Shown here piece by piece: positions 1 to 12,745 of a DNA stretch of 64,000 nucleotides (its first letter is position 1; each line of letters starts with the position of its first letter). This DNA comes from Phanerochaete sordida (Eukaryota > Basidiomycota > Agaricomycetes > Polyporales > Phanerochaetaceae). The notes below the pieces were generated by a model. That model did not search any database. It saw only the letters and a program-made list of their open reading frames with translations, and was not told the DNA's origin. Both the position numbers and the translations under genes were made by a program. The DNA is taken from assembly GCA_019973155.2 (NCBI GenBank), contig BPQB01000067.1, positions 62,001 to 126,000 on the forward strand, written 5' to 3'.

Positions 1-1994
1 TCAGCCCCAAGATCTCGCTCTCTACTGCACGCAACTCCACTGTCTCCGCGAGCCAGAGTACGACGCATGCCATGTCGTCACCGTCCACGAGCAGGCACGG
101 TGCTGCGTCGACCCCCTCGCCGGTGTCGAGTCTCATAGACGAGGACGAGCTCCTCGGTGACGAAGAGATGATGCAGTATATCAAGAAGCAGCAGGCGAAG
201 AAGCTGGCCAGCGGTGCCAGTCAAGCGGTCCTTGACGAAATGCTTCGCTTCCCGGAACCGATTCCACCTGCCTCTCCTCTTTCTCCTGCCGGTATGTCTC
301 AGCGCTTTACAGATACGTTGACGGGTACTGATTGTATTGCAGCGGTGCTCAAGAGCAGAGACGTGCAGTGGTTGTCGGAGTACGAGTGCAAGGAAATCCT
401 GGACTACCCGTCCGTATACTATATTGGCGCCAAGAGTGACAAGAAGCCCGCGACTCTGGACAACACGACGAACAACCACGGCTACGATGACGAGCGCGGA
501 GACTACCTAGTCGTTATCCATGACCACCTAGCATACCGGTATGAAGTGATAGATACTCTCGGCAAGGGATCATTCGGTCAGGTGCTGCATTGCCGCGACC
601 GCTGCACCGGCGAGTCCGTGGCGATCAAGATCATCCGGAATAAGAAGAGGTTCCACCACCAAGCACTGGTCGAAATCAAGATCCTCGACAGCTTGCGCAA
701 ATGGGTATGTGGAGCCTTGTGGTAGCTATGTCGCATGGTCGGCTGATACGCTTGCTGTAGGATTCGGACGAAAAGCACCACGTCATTAAGATGACGGAGC
801 ACTTCTACTTCCGCGGTCATCTGTGCATTGCGATGGAGCTCTTGAGCATAAACCTCTACGAGCTTATCAAGGCGAACAGCTTTGTCGGATTCTCGACAGG
901 GCTGATCCGGCGGTTCACCAGTCAGATGCTGCAGTCTTTGGTCCTCATGCGTCATCACCGGATCGTGCACTGTGACTTGAAGCCAGAGGTAAGCTTGACG
1001 ACGACAGTTTGACTACGACGAATGCTCAACAATTCAACAGAATGTCTTGCTCCGTCATCCCGCCAAGAGCGCAATCAAGGTCATCGACTTCGGTAGTAGC
1101 TGCTTCGAGCACGAAAAAAGTAGGCTGCCTGTTCTTCACTTATACTATGGTTTCTGACTTCTGTCGCAGTATACACCTATATCCAGAGTCGCTTCTACCG
1201 CTCACCTGAAGTTATTCTCGGTATGAACTACCACATGGCCATCGATATGTGGAGTTTGGGTTGTATCATGGCTGAACTCTACACCGGCTTCCCGATCTTC
1301 CCTGGTGAAAACGAACAGGAGCAGCTCTCCTGTATCATGGAGGTGCTCGGTGTTCCAGAGAAGGACTTCATCAACCGCAGTTCGCGGAAGAGGCTATTTT
1401 TCGGTGAGTGAACCAGCGGTTGACGATGGTGTGAGAATCGCTCTAACCCCCTCGTCAGATCAAACCGGCGCTCCTAGACCAGTTGTCAACTCGAAAGGCC
1501 GCAGGCGGCGACCCGGCTCCAAGACCCTGCAACAAGTTCTTCGCTGTGACGATGAGCTCTTTGTCGACTTCATTTCAAAATGCCTGGTGTGGGATCCTGA
1601 ACGTCGTCTCAAGCCACACGCCGCTCTACGGCACCCGTTCATCACCGGCGGCAAGCGAACCAAGGTTACGAGCCCGCAACCGCCGCCGCCGCAGAGCACG
1701 TCCAAGCAACTCCTCAGCTCGGCATCGGGAGGCTTCTCCAGCCGGTCGAGCAAGACCCTGACAGAGACCCCGAAGAAGTCGCTCATCAGCGCGCCGACGC
1801 CGCTCACTGCCCGCACCAGCCGCGTCACGACCGGAAACACGGTCCCCACCACGCCCAGCAACTCTGGCAGTTTGCACACCAACATCGGATCGTCTCGGTC
1901 TTATAGATCCTCTCAATCTCAATCGCTTTCATACCACTCAAGTCATTCCAGTCGGACAATGGTGAGTCCTTCGTCGCAGGGTCAAGGGGCATAG
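1..1994 (+). CDS. DYRK-family dual-specificity protein kinase (Pom1/DYRK2-like), 5' partial
   Basis: Protein kinase of the CMGC/DYRK family, predicted to autophosphorylate on tyrosine and then phosphorylate Ser/Thr substrates. Related fungal kinases control polarity and cell-cycle entry. The reading frame is open to the left window edge through the first ATG at 72, so the true start probably lies upstream. Ahead of the kinase is a DYRK-homology box ([15 protein letters not shown]). The kinase domain shows the glycine loop LGKGSFGQV, lysine in VAIKII, catalytic HCDLKPEN, DFGSS in place of plain DFG, the activation loop [14 protein letters not shown] with the DYRK tyrosine pair, and the [12 protein letters not shown] helix. 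Likely introns are 292-342, 705-760, 989-1040, 1120-1169 and 1404-1458, each restoring the kinase reading frame. The tail after about 1640 is Ser/Thr/Pro-rich and disordered. DYRK assignment is firm. The choice between Pom1-like and other subgroups is inference. Confidence 0.93.
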
Positions 1995-2455
1995 CGCTGA
2001 TGTCGCACCCTGAAGCTCGCCAAATGATCTCTTTCGCCACACATCGTTCTCGCAAACCATCGCTTTCATACTGTACTACTTATTTTATCTACGCCCTACT
2101 TATTATGACACGCATCACGCAAGCTGGTCTGATCACCAACGCGGTCTCCCTCTCCCCCTCAATGCCTCATACCCCTTTTCACGGCCGACATGTACACTAC
2201 TAGCAGTTTGAGCCGGACACTCTTCTGGGCCTCGCCTGCCGTGCGTCCGTGTTAAAGGTCGCCGGCGGGCGGCGTCTGGGTTTCGTTGGACGTGGTCTGC
2301 GCTGTCGTATCCCGGTTGGAATTTTAGCCACTCAATATCACATGTCTGTCGTTGCAACCACTCTTCACTAATGCATGGGTCTCGGTCATCATCTCCAGAT
2401 AGTGCGAATGCGAGTGTTTTACACGGTGTGAATAGTACAGTACTTGCGTGTAGTG
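1995..2455. other. Convergent intergenic spacer
   Basis: 3' ends of the kinase (+) and the 2-oxoacid dehydrogenase kinase (-) face each other here. Only short incoherent reading frames are present, and I see no RNA gene or repeat. Confidence 0.6.
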
Positions 2456-4022
2456 TCATATGGTAACGTCTCCTGCGTCATCGAGACACCGTAGCTTCAC
2501 AAAAACGTCGCTACCTGCACATCGGAATTAGAGATGTGGTCAAAGGTCATGCAGAGACACGTACCCCAACCATCCAGCGAAAGGAACTCAAGGGATCCAC
2601 CGAAGTACCTGGACAAAAGGATTAGGTGTTAGCGAAGTGAAGACAACCAAGGCACGAGAACGCACATCGCATAGAGTCGACTCATAGGCAAGCCGTATCC
2701 GAGCCCGGCGATAGTGCCCATGCCTGTCTGAACGCCCCTGCTGACCATCTCGCCGAACAGACTGGAGCCAGCGTCGCTGCCCGGTCCCGCGCCGCCGTCG
2801 ATTGCAGCGGCGCCGCCCACGTGCTGCGCCGCGTACGGGCCTCCGTCGGTGTCGTCTTCCTCGTTGACCTGCGCTGTTGTGAACGAGTACGAGAATATGT
2901 GCGGGATGTTTGCGGGCGAGACTCCGCCGCCCTGGTCGCGGATGCGGATGCAGAGCACGGCGGGGTGCGGGTGCGGTATTGGCGGCGGCGCGATGGTCAG
3001 CTGGACGGGCGGGATGGGGTGTCGCGAAGAGGTGCCGTGCTGGCGGTAGTGCCTCTCGACGCTCGCGCGGAATGAGTTCTTCAGGATTTCGGTCAGGATG
3101 TACTCTATATGCACCGGGATGTAGCTGCGCGCGGGGCTTGTGAGATTAATGCAGCCAGGCGTTCCGTGACGGACTCACGCGAAAGTCGCGTCCACTTCGC
3201 CATCTATGATAACTTCTGGTGCTGCCCCGAGGGTTGCCTCGCATAGTTCTGTCACAAACGAGCTGACCATGCGAATCATCTTGGTAGGGGAGCAGTTGAT
3301 CTCCACCACGCCGATATGGTCTTTGCTAGCAGGCACTGGATCTTGCAAGTCTCGAGAGATGGCTATATGCTGCTCTGCAAGCAGGCGCACAGCCAGCCGA
3401 TTACGGATGGCCGAGTCTAGGAAGCCAGATATCTCTTCCGGAGACATGTAGCGAGCACATTCCTGGAAGCTGGCGGAGCGGGATTGAGGGGTTGAACTGA
3501 ACGAGAGAGATCAGGTACTCACCCCTTCGCCATGACTGGGATGTCATTGGCATGACTGAGAACGAGAGCCTCGAGCTGCTCCGTGAAGCGGGCGTTCTCC
3601 TCGAGCGACTTGACCGCTGGGTAGGTCGCAATGGCTTTGAAGCTCCTGCGATGGTTCGCGAGAATCCTGGCGATGAAAGGGTTCACGCCGACGATGAAGG
3701 GCAGTTCCTCGAACGCACGGACGCGCTTGCCGAACATGCGAGGCACCTCCGAGAGCACATACTCGACCGAGGTCAGGACCGACTCGGGAGTCAGGGGACG
3801 GCCGAAGGACAGCAGCGTCGACAGCGTGAGGGGTCGTGGAGGATGTTTCGCATATTCCTCGAGCAACGGAGCGATCTCCGCTGGCGTGGGTGAGTCACTG
3901 GCTCCTGCTGCAGCTGGGACATAGAATGGCCTTCGTTGAGCGGATGGTCGAGTCAACTGTGCTCGACGAGCCAGGCGATGGGCGGCGCGTGATGATCTAG
4001 AGACAGAATACATTCCAAGCAT
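2456..4022 (-). CDS. Mitochondrial 2-oxoacid dehydrogenase kinase (PDK/BCKDK family)
   Basis: Kinase that inactivates pyruvate or branched-chain 2-oxoacid dehydrogenase by phosphorylating its E1 subunit in the mitochondrial matrix. The chosen start (4022, or ATG at 4013) gives an Arg/Ser-rich, acid-poor presequence (SRSSRAAHRLARRAQ) typical of mitochondrial import. An all-helical N-terminal domain follows, then a GHKL ATPase domain with N box EILKNSFRASVERH, G1 box DQGGG, and G2/G3 region GTIAGLGYGLPMSR. The last exon ends DGWGSDVFVKLRCL after a splice at about 2560. At least three introns are needed (for example near 3130-3175 and 3450-3530). The loop between G1 and G2 is long and rich in Gly/Ala/Asp. 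The family is certain. I cannot decide between pyruvate and branched-chain specificity. The PVMAKGF segment resembles fungal Pkp-type kinases. Confidence 0.9.
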
Positions 4023-4193
4023 TAATGTGAGGATCCCATGCGAATATTCAGGGCATGAGCTCGTTGCTGGTCGTCGTTTGAGGCGGTGGGCGTCGAGAAG
4101 ACCCCGCACTCGGGCGCCTGCGCCAGGCACGCTGCACGCGATTCGACGTGACCCGCGATCGCGTCCGTCCTCAACCACATCACTTATTCAGAC
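4023..4193. promoter_or_regulatory. Divergent promoter region
   Basis: 171 bases separate the start codons of the dehydrogenase kinase (-) and the chromodomain protein (+). No clear TATA box is visible, so it probably acts as a shared TATA-less promoter (inference). Confidence 0.4.
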
Positions 4194-7079
4194 ATGTCCG
4201 ACGGCGACGACGACAGAGATGGCGACGTAGAAGCCTCCCAAGAAACCACAGACTCCGAACACAAGTTTGTCGCGCAGCCCAACGACGAGCAAGTCCTCTG
4301 GGAAGTCATAGAAATCACCAACGAGAGGAAGAATCAGTATCAGGTCCGCTGGGCAGGCGTCGATCCCAAGACTAAGAAACCGTGGCCTCTGGACTGGGTG
4401 GCCAAGAAAGACGTTACTCCCGACTTAGTGAAGACATGGAAGCGAGTTAAAGCCCTGAAAGAGTCTAAGAGCGGCCGCCGAGCAACGAAGGCGTCCTCAT
4501 CCTCGATCTCTGTGGCGTCCTTTAAGGGCAAGCAGGACGTTGTGGATGTGTCGGATGATGAGTATGCATCTGGCCGAACGCGTAAGACGCGTGCATCTAC
4601 CACGAACAGACAATCGTCAGCGCAGAAGCGGAAGCCAGGTGAGGATCCCACTCCAACACCGTTGCGCTCCTCCGAATTCACGTCAATGTTGGCACAGGGC
4701 CGTCGCGCGTCACGCTATCCAGTAGTCCTGGTACTGCTATTGTCAAGTCTCCTAAAACTGCTGTCAAACGCAAGAGAGACAGCAACGAAGTGCAAGATGC
4801 TGTAGTTCCTGCAGCCTCCCCGGCCCAAACGGAGCCTGGTTCTCCTAAGACTAGGCCCGCGCGGAAGAGGAGGAAAGTCAGCTCGCGCCGTTCAGCTGTG
4901 TATATATCAGGTGCGGACCAAAACATTTCACATCTTTCAGCTTCTTAGAGTTGAGCAGCCGGTTCACCCAGTCCGTCCCCGCAAGGCAAAGTCGCGGAGA
5001 AAGCTACTGAAGACGGCGACGAAGATATGGACCCCAACGTTGTAGACCTCCCGCCCGCCGAGTCCGACGTCGAACCAGATCTGTCGCTGTCCCTAGACCA
5101 CCTGGACTTTAATCCATTCGCTCAGGAGGACGCGGCTGGTAACAGCACCAGCGAAGCGGAGGTCCCAGAGACCCAGAGCCAACCCGAGGTTGAACAAGCA
5201 GACGGCGCGTTCGTTCCGGAACCCTTCGACCCACCGCCCGCCTACGCCTCTCACGATGAACTGGAACGTTTAGATCTCAATCGCACACGCGCAGCCTCTA
5301 AACACTCAAGCTTGTACAGTCCACGGCCCTCTAGCATCAAAGGGCCATCAAAATCGACGAAGCATAAACCAGGAGCTGCTGTCAAAGGTCGCGAGAAGGT
5401 GCTTGGCCCAGTACCACGCCTGTCGCCTTCCGACTTCCGACCCTATCTCGACCCACCACTCTCGCCCATTGAACAGTTCGACTCTCCGATTAAACCTCGT
5501 GGCCCGGCAAGGAATGGTACTCGCGCTGCTCTTCCAGGTACGGATATTTCACTTCCGGACGAACGAGCTGATACTCATGGACTTGACAGCGCGGAAGCTC
5601 TCTGCTCAGAAGATTCATCACGACATCGACCTTACAGTGGCTGATCAGCTGGAGGCAGAATTTGTCGATTATACAGGCGGAAACGGGGCTCACGCGGAGT
5701 CACCACTGACCCAAGCCAGTGCGCAAAGCCAGCGTAGCCGGCCACAATCTCCCGTGCGCTTCACTGAGCATCGTAAGGTAAGACGTGTTCTAGCTTTGGC
5801 TGGCTTGCTCTCGTGCATCGAGGTTGATGTTCTTTCTAGGATGATTCTCACGCGGATTCAGCTGCATCATTGCGAGAATCCCCCTCGCACAGTGTCAGAG
5901 AAGAGCCGTCGCAAGTACGTCACGACGCTTTTCATTTCGCTCATATCCTCTGACACCGCGGGAACTGTAGAGAATACTCGTCCCAGATTCGCAGCCCAAT
6001 GTCCAGAGTCAGCAGGTACAGGAGTTAAGGGCACTCGTGGAAGAGTTCAGGCAGCGCGTCGCTAGCTACGAGGGTACGACTACGAAGCTCTCCACCGAAC
6101 GCGATGCCAGCGCTGCGGAGAACACTCGTTTGCGGGCCGAGTTGACGGCTCTTCGGGCTGAGCATACCGCATGCGTCCCTACAGAACGCTTCGACGCGCT
6201 GCGGACGGACTACGATCGCGCGCAGGAGAAGTGCGCGAGTCTCGAGAAGGACGCGGCTGACGTCAAGAAAGCGGCGGAAGAGTGGAGGCAGCCGTTACAG
6301 GACCGGCTTCTGCAAGCGCAGAAGGATGCTGAGCGGTGGAGGGAGCGATACGAGGCCGCGCGGGAGAAGGTCGCGGACAGCGAGGCCGAGGCACGAAGGA
6401 AGACAGCGGCGCACTCCGAGCTTGAGGAAAAGGCCGCGGGTCTTGAGGCCCAGGCGCTCGCGCTGCAAGCGAGGATCAATGTGCTGGAGACGCAGCTGTC
6501 CGCGGTGCGGAGCGAGAAGGTTTCGCTGGAGCAGACCGTGGCCGACATGCGCATTGACAGCGGCAAGGAGGACCGGGAGGACCCTGACGAGGAGCTGGAC
6601 CCCACGGCCGCCCGCAACATCTGGCTTGAGGAGCGTGTGAAGGGGCTGTTGGAGCAGGCTGATCGCTTGCAGTCCGAGCTTGTTCGACATGCGGAGCGCG
6701 AAGAGGACCTTGAGAAAGAGAACGCTCGCTTGCGAGATGAGCTTGAGGACGAGCAGGAGGACGCAAGAGCCCTCGAGGCCGACCTGGACCAGCTTCGAAA
6801 ACAGTACGCGGAGCTCGAGACGCACTCAGGGCTGCCTAACGTGAGCTTGTCACTTGCTGACTCGACATGATATTGACTTGTCATCTTCCAGCTGTTCACG
6901 TCGTCGCAAGGATCTCAGATCGACGCCTGGGCCTGCATTCATCGCTTCGGCCCAGGCCAAGAATGTCTCAAGACGTTCTCGAGCAGAGAGGTGTGTTACG
7001 CTCGCATCAGTGCTGCGCTGCGCTCACTTTTCTTCAGGAACTTCGCGAACACTACATAGCGGTCCATGTTCCCAAGTAA
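4194..7079 (+). CDS. Chromodomain / coiled-coil / C2H2 zinc-finger protein
   Basis: Predicted chromatin-associated protein. The start at 4194 opens an acidic leader. It is followed by a chromo-like fold (LWEVIEITNERKNQYQVRWAG, then PLDWVAKKDV and a tryptophan in KTWKRVKALKE), which in known families binds methylated histone tails. Basic, low-complexity segments follow, then a Pro/Ser-rich acidic middle (about 5027-5760) and a long coiled coil (about 6037-6840) rich in Glu/Lys/Arg with heptad leucines. The last three exons, joined by introns about 6841-6891 and 6990-7036, encode a single C2H2-type finger (CIHRF..ECLKTF..H..AVH) ending at TAA 7077-7079. The middle exons (4640-5030, 5530-6040) are uncertain because several short introns are needed. 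One gene rather than two is supported by continuous same-strand coding, but a split model remains possible. I do not recognise a named orthologue. Confidence 0.75.
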
Positions 7080-7345
7080 TTTCTGCCAGTGATCGGAGGT
7101 AGGGCGATAAGCCCCCGCCGAATCCTGTGATTTTTCGCGCATTTTGGGACAGTTTTGTAGGAATTATACCTTGTTTGCGGTCTTGCAATACCCAGCAGAA
7201 TGTAGCACGGATTTTGACGGCCCTGATTGTGTCGGCGCAATGTTGGACTGGAAACCCCGCGGCGGAGGGCGGGCGAGGACTCAGCGCCAGGCGCTTACGA
7301 ACCTGGACCCGGCAAAGCGGTGCGGCGCACTCGCGGAACGCATTC

Positions 7346-9276
7346 ATGTCGCTCCGTCCTCTCATCGCGATATGCGGCACCACAGGCGTCGGCAAGTCCA
7401 AGCTCGCCATTGAGCTCGCCCTCGCGCTGGCGCAGCAGCGCTGGGGCGGGTACACGGGCGCACGCATCATCAACGCGGACGCCATGCAGGTGTACGCCGG
7501 CATCGACATCCTCACGAACAAGGTGCCCGCGGAGGAGCAGTGCGGCGTCGAGCACCTCCTCATGGGCTTCAAACACCCCGGCGAGCAGTACGTCGTCGGC
7601 CAGTGGGTCAGCGACGCAGTGCGTGCGGTCGGTCATTTTTTCCTTTCGGAGAGCGGGCCCCTACTGACAGATGCACGCGCAACCCGCGAGGCAGATAGAG
7701 GAGACGCATCAGCGGCGGCAGATTCCCATCGTTGTCGGGGGCACCTCCTACTGGATACAGCATCTTATCTTCTCGGGGAGACTTGCCGCGCCGCCTGACG
7801 CGCCTGAGGACGTGTCGGGCACCGCGCCGGCCTCGAGTCAGTCAGCGCGATTGACGCAGGCGGTAGAGCTTTTACCACCAGAGCTCCTGTCGCTGTACAA
7901 CGACCTGCCTGCGTCGGCGACGGACGTGGATGTGGAGTCCGCGCTGACCCTGCATCGCCTTCTGGCGGCGCTGGACCCCACCGTCGCGCAGCGTTGGCAC
8001 TGGAAGGACACGCGGAAAGTCCTCAGGAGCCTGGAGCTGGCCAGACAAACGGGTCGTCTCCCTAGCGAAATCATCGCAGAGCAGTCGCAGGCTGTGCCGC
8101 CACCTCGGTAAATAGGTTCACTGTCCAATAGGAAAATGTCTTCGGCTTACTTGGGCGCCAGGTATCGCACGCTGTGCTTCTGGCTCTACGCTAGGCCGGA
8201 CGTCCTGAACCCTCGTCTCGACGCTCGCGTCGATCAAATGCTGTCGGTAGGTGCGGAGACGTTACACGTTCACCGAGGCTCATGAGCTCGTTCCTGTCAG
8301 CATGGTCTTCTGCAAGAAGTCGAGGAGCTCATGGCGGCTACTACACAGTCGCCGATGGCGCCGACATCCCCGGGCTCTGACGGAGACGGCGGCGAAGAGG
8401 CCCGTCCGACAATTGACTACACCCTTGGCATCTACCAGTCGATAGGTCGGTGGCCTCCATGTTCCGATCATCCTCCTGATGCACTAAGGTTCACAACGTG
8501 CGCCGCGTCTATCAGGCTACAGGGAGTTCTCGTCGTATCTCACGTATGATGCGGCGCGCCCGGCTGCAGAGCGCGAGCAGGCGTTCGAGGCCGCGGTCGA
8601 GCGGATGAAGACCTCGACGCGCCAGTACGCCAAGCGGCAGGTGAGCTGGCTGCGAAACAAGCTGCTGCCTGCTGCGCGCGAGGCCAACAAACTGTCGCAC
8701 GAAGATCCGGACGGCGCTGGGGACGTCGTGCCGGCCTTCCTGCTCGATGCTACTGGTGCGATGCATCGCGAGACGTCTGCACTGCGCTGGGCCTGACATA
8801 ATTGCGCAGAGCTCGGAGATAGTTGGACGGCTGGCGTGCAGGAGACGGCGCGCCGCATCACAGAGGGTAAGGTTCGATCGACTGGATTCTGTGGGCACGG
8901 CTGACCAGACCGGAACACGCAGACTTCCTCGAGCAGCGGGGCCTCCCTGACCCGCTGGGCCTGTCCGACGCTGCGCGCGAGCTCCTCGCTGTCCCAGAAA
9001 AGCCAACAGAGTACGTAGCGGTCTCGTGAGAGGGAACGTGTGCGCTGACGGACGGCACCCAGGCCGAGCGCCGTGCTGAGTGCACGACGGAAGGTCGTTT
9101 GCCCAATTTGCACGGTCGATGCGCGAGATCCGGTCATGATAGAGGAGGGGGACGAGTGGAAGGCTCATGAGAGATCGAGAAAGCACAGGAAGCTGGCGGC
9201 GAAGCGCAAGAGGCCACGGGAACGAGGCGGGCTGGCGGAGGCGGAGGATCGAGACGACGCGCGCGGAAATTCTTGA
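7346..9276 (+). CDS. MOD5: tRNA dimethylallyltransferase (isopentenyltransferase, Mod5/TRIT1 type)
   Basis: Transfers a dimethylallyl group from DMAPP to N6 of adenosine 37 in tRNAs reading UNN codons. Eukaryotic enzymes act in cytosol, nucleus and mitochondria. Residues about 8-16 form the P-loop GTTGVGKS. NADAMQVYAG aligns with the family's DSMQVY motif, with alanine in place of the usual serine, and DILTNKVPAEEQ and VVGGTSYWIQ are also conserved. The frame is restored by introns at about 7619-7670, 8108-8159, 8246-8310, 8443-8517 and two short ones between 8755 and 9061. The C-terminus carries the matrin/U1-like C2H2 finger (CPIC...H....H) found in eukaryotic members, followed by a Lys/Arg-rich tail that may serve as a nuclear signal. 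The start ATG at 7346 directly precedes the P-loop segment. The family is certain and the exon edges are approximate. Confidence 0.93.
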
Positions 9277-12200
9277 CATTGTCTTGTGCGACGCGCAGCA
9301 CCCGCAGGGCACGGCAGTGGCGATCTTCGAGGCCAAAAGGAGGAGGAGAAGGCGCATGGGAGGGGGCGTCTCTGGGGCGAAGGGGAGTTTGAAGGCGATC
9401 GCCCCGCGTCCTTGGCGCCGTGCGACTGCAACAGGATGATGGCTCAGGGCAGCTTGGGGCAACTCAAGCGGGGCCATCTTCTTGTGAAACAAATGGAGGG
9501 GCTCCTTCCTCATGAGAGAATCGACAAGGGCCAGCTTGCTTGCCGAGAGGTTAATTAGAGTTCGCCCACGGCGCGTGTACGCTCTGCTTTCCCATGTCGA
9601 ATCAAGCTCCCATTTCTTCGCGGCGGCGCATCTCGAATAGACATTGCGTTCGTGATGCGGTGACAAGCGTGTGCGCTGTGCGAACCTGGGACCCTGCGCG
9701 GTGCACTGGGTTCGACTTCTCATCAGAACTGCAGCGGACGCGGAGGGAGTGGAGAGCGGTGGGCGTGCAAGATTCTGAACTGAGATCGCGGACGGCCTGG
9801 CTGCAGCTGGCTGTCCGATGCGATCCCTTTCCCTGGGTAGTGACCCGAGTAGAGCGATTCTCTTACGCCAAATTGCGGTATATCCAGGACCACACGCCGT
9901 CTGCAATGTGCATGCGGTCCGCCTTGCACGACACCAGAAGCGCATTCCGTGGCAGGCGGACAGATGACGCAGACTAGATCCGCGAGAAAGCACTGCCGCG
10001 TGTATGTGCTCGGCCGCCACGCCGTGGCCAGGTCCAGCAACTAGCCCATGGGCGGTGTGACACATGTCTTCTAGGCTCACGGAATGACTCAGAGCTTGCA
10101 AACTGCATGGAGACGGCGTAAGAGACTTACGGGTGTCGCACAGGAGGCTGATGCAATCGAGAGGCAAAAGGATGATTATGTGTCGGGCGGAGACACGAGG
10201 TTTAGCAATACAGTGTTCTGAGCATCATGCGAGCATCATGCAAGCTTGTGGAATTAATTCCCGTGCCATTTCTTAACATGTTGGCGGCCTGTACGTGTTT
10301 CATAGGAGCGCGTAACCTCACCACCCTTGGAACAGAAGGGGACGGACTTGGGCTAGAAAAGCGTGGACCCGCAGAAAAGAATAGCCTTGAGGCGCAAGCA
10401 AATCGGCTCCGAGGGTGGAGGACCCTTTACCATTTCAATTGCAAGATACCCGTGCGAGAGAAATTGAGCGATAGGCAGCACAATGCACTTGACTCCCGGC
10501 GAGCAGAGAAGTTGGCGAGATGTGTGAAGGTTCCTAGTGGATCTCAAACTCATCAACGAAGCGGTTTAGATGTTCAAAGCGCGATGAAGGCGTCTCACGT
10601 TAGAATCAATTAGACAGCGGGCCCTCTGGACAACCGCCTGCGCTTGAAGGCCACTGCCCCTGAAGCTAACGTGGTATGATCGCAGTTGGAGCTGAGAGCA
10701 GGTACCGACCGTGGCGCCGAGCTTTTCGGGAGATAGAAATGAAATCAACGTGCGGTGGAAGTGGGATTACGTCTTCGACAGCATCGCGCAAGCTTCCGGC
10801 GGGAAAGGGCCAGAGCGAGTAGCGAGAGGCGTTGTATTCCTGTCGTGCGCGATCCTCGGCTTGTCGTGGCCCTGGTTTCGAACCACAGATCAGATCCGCT
10901 GGATGAGAAGAGTTGGTTGCCAGACTATTATGACGGGTTGAATAGAAAGAAGTCTTGTAAAGCTGCGAATTGTACGTATTTTCTGGCTGCGGTGGCGGTT
11001 GGCAACGCAAAGTGCAGGCGCTTGGGGAGCATCCTCGACTCCTTCCTGTTTGGGACAAGGGCGGCGCCCACAGGCGTCTGCATGCGGGAGATCTGCATTG
11101 CACGGCATGGCCCTCCTCGCTTGACAAGTCCTGCATCTCCGTGCTCTTGCTCATCTCCTTACGTCGTAGTACGCAACCAGCTCCCTGACCATCTCACGCT
11201 ATGTCTCTTTTCTCGTGCGCTCTCAGGGCATCTTCGTGATCGGTCTATTCGCAAGGTTCAGCCGCCAACAGTGGCACAGATCCATGGCGACAAGTCCGAG
11301 TCAACGTCACCGCTGCGGGCCTCGCGGGTGCGCCATTTGCAGCTCGGCTAGGTGCACCGTCCGCTCTCCTCTAGGCACGCCGCCGCAGCGTAGAAAATGC
11401 CCGACATGGCATTTTTATGTAAGTCCTCGAGGCTGCATTAATTCCGCAAGCCTGCCATTAAACGTCGCATATCCTCCCAGCCAGCCTTTCGCCAGCATGC
11501 TGTAAAATCGATGTCAGACGAGACAAACCTCCGTGCTGCCTCTCGGAACTGTGCCCGGTCGTGCCAGCCGCTCACAGGGTGCAGGGACAACGTTCCGTCC
11601 CAGGCATTGAACTCCGCACTCCGCTGCTGGCAGTGGGAAGCCGTCCAGGACCCTGAGAGCGTCCGGCTCATTATCCCTCTCACGCAACAGACTACGTTTT
11701 GTTTGAGGCCATATGCTCCGGGAGAAGCTGCAATGACGGCCATCGGAGACCCCACTGTAATTTCACGCGCTTCGCACAAAGCTTACGGCCACAGATCTTG
11801 GGCGACCCTTTCCTCAGGCTCAGCTAAGCTCAGGATGGGAATCTCCAAGGCGCGCCTTCCCTCTCGACCTGACTCGTGTTGCGCGACATCTCGTGGCCCG
11901 CCGAACACGAGGCCGCACGACAACATGCTGCGGTGAATCTGGCAACACGCACAGGAGTCCCATAGCCGGCAGGTGCGCCTCGAGCTAATCAGCAGGACAA
12001 GCAGCCGTGTCCGGCCTGCCTACCGAAGCGGGTTGATTGGGTTGCGCTGCTGCCCTGTAACTGACCTGGATTTTCCGCGTTACGTATGCCTGCAGTAGCT
12101 CCGCTGCAGTCGCGTGGAGACCACGCTGACGAAGTTACCGGGGGTAGACCCACGGGATGCTGGTCTCCTGGAACCCACCGCGAGCTAGACGACGGACGCT

Positions 12201-12745
12201 TCGGGCACGCCGTCGCCGCCTCCCTGACCCTGTAGGATCGGCGCCACAAGGCATAGCAGCGACAGACGGTTTCTACCAGGCGTTCTCCCGAAGGACGTCG
12301 TGCATGAAAGCGGTGTCGACGCGCAACCCCTCTCCGAAGAAGCGATACGCTCATCTCCGAACTATAGATCCATCTTCACGTCACAACGCGTGTAAACTAG
12401 CCTGGTCCGCTCGTCCAGCCGGCCCCAGGCATTGTCAATTGTCCGAGGGCGACTCAGGAAGCTTGACCGGCGCGTTTCTCTCCATGAATGCAGATCTCGG
12501 GCCATCAGCACGCCTGTGATAACAGTGTACGAGTGATCCTGTTCCGTTCGATAGGCTCAGACTTGCACAAGGAGGCTTTCGCGGAAACGCCGTGCAGTCC
12601 TCTGCCGTCCTGGCCTTGCCTGTGCTCGGAGATCCCATAGCCAGCTCCGTATAAAAGGCCGCATCCTCTCCCTAACAGTTTCCCATCCCACATTCCCCTC
12701 TCACACTCTCATCTTCTCCTTCGCTACTCCTCTCTCATCGCAACC
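9277..12745. other. Gene-poor region of 3.5 kb
   Basis: No reading frame here shows family similarity, a convincing exon chain or biased composition. Open frames are 60 to 200 codons and contradict one another between strands. It may hold decayed repeats, long UTRs or a non-coding RNA, but I see no terminal repeats or transposase motifs to support that. Confidence 0.45.
12650..12657 (+). promoter_or_regulatory. TATA box of the Q-rich protein gene
   Basis: TATAAAAG lies 96 bases before the ATG at 12746 and is followed by a pyrimidine-rich stretch (12680-12740), the usual arrangement of a strong basidiomycete core promoter. Confidence 0.6.

Noticed and set aside
8512..10167. 551-codon open frame antisense to the tRNA isopentenyltransferase gene
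   Set aside because: Composition is the mirror of the GC-rich coding strand (Arg, Ser, Leu, Ala), no family motif appears, and it overlaps well-supported exons.
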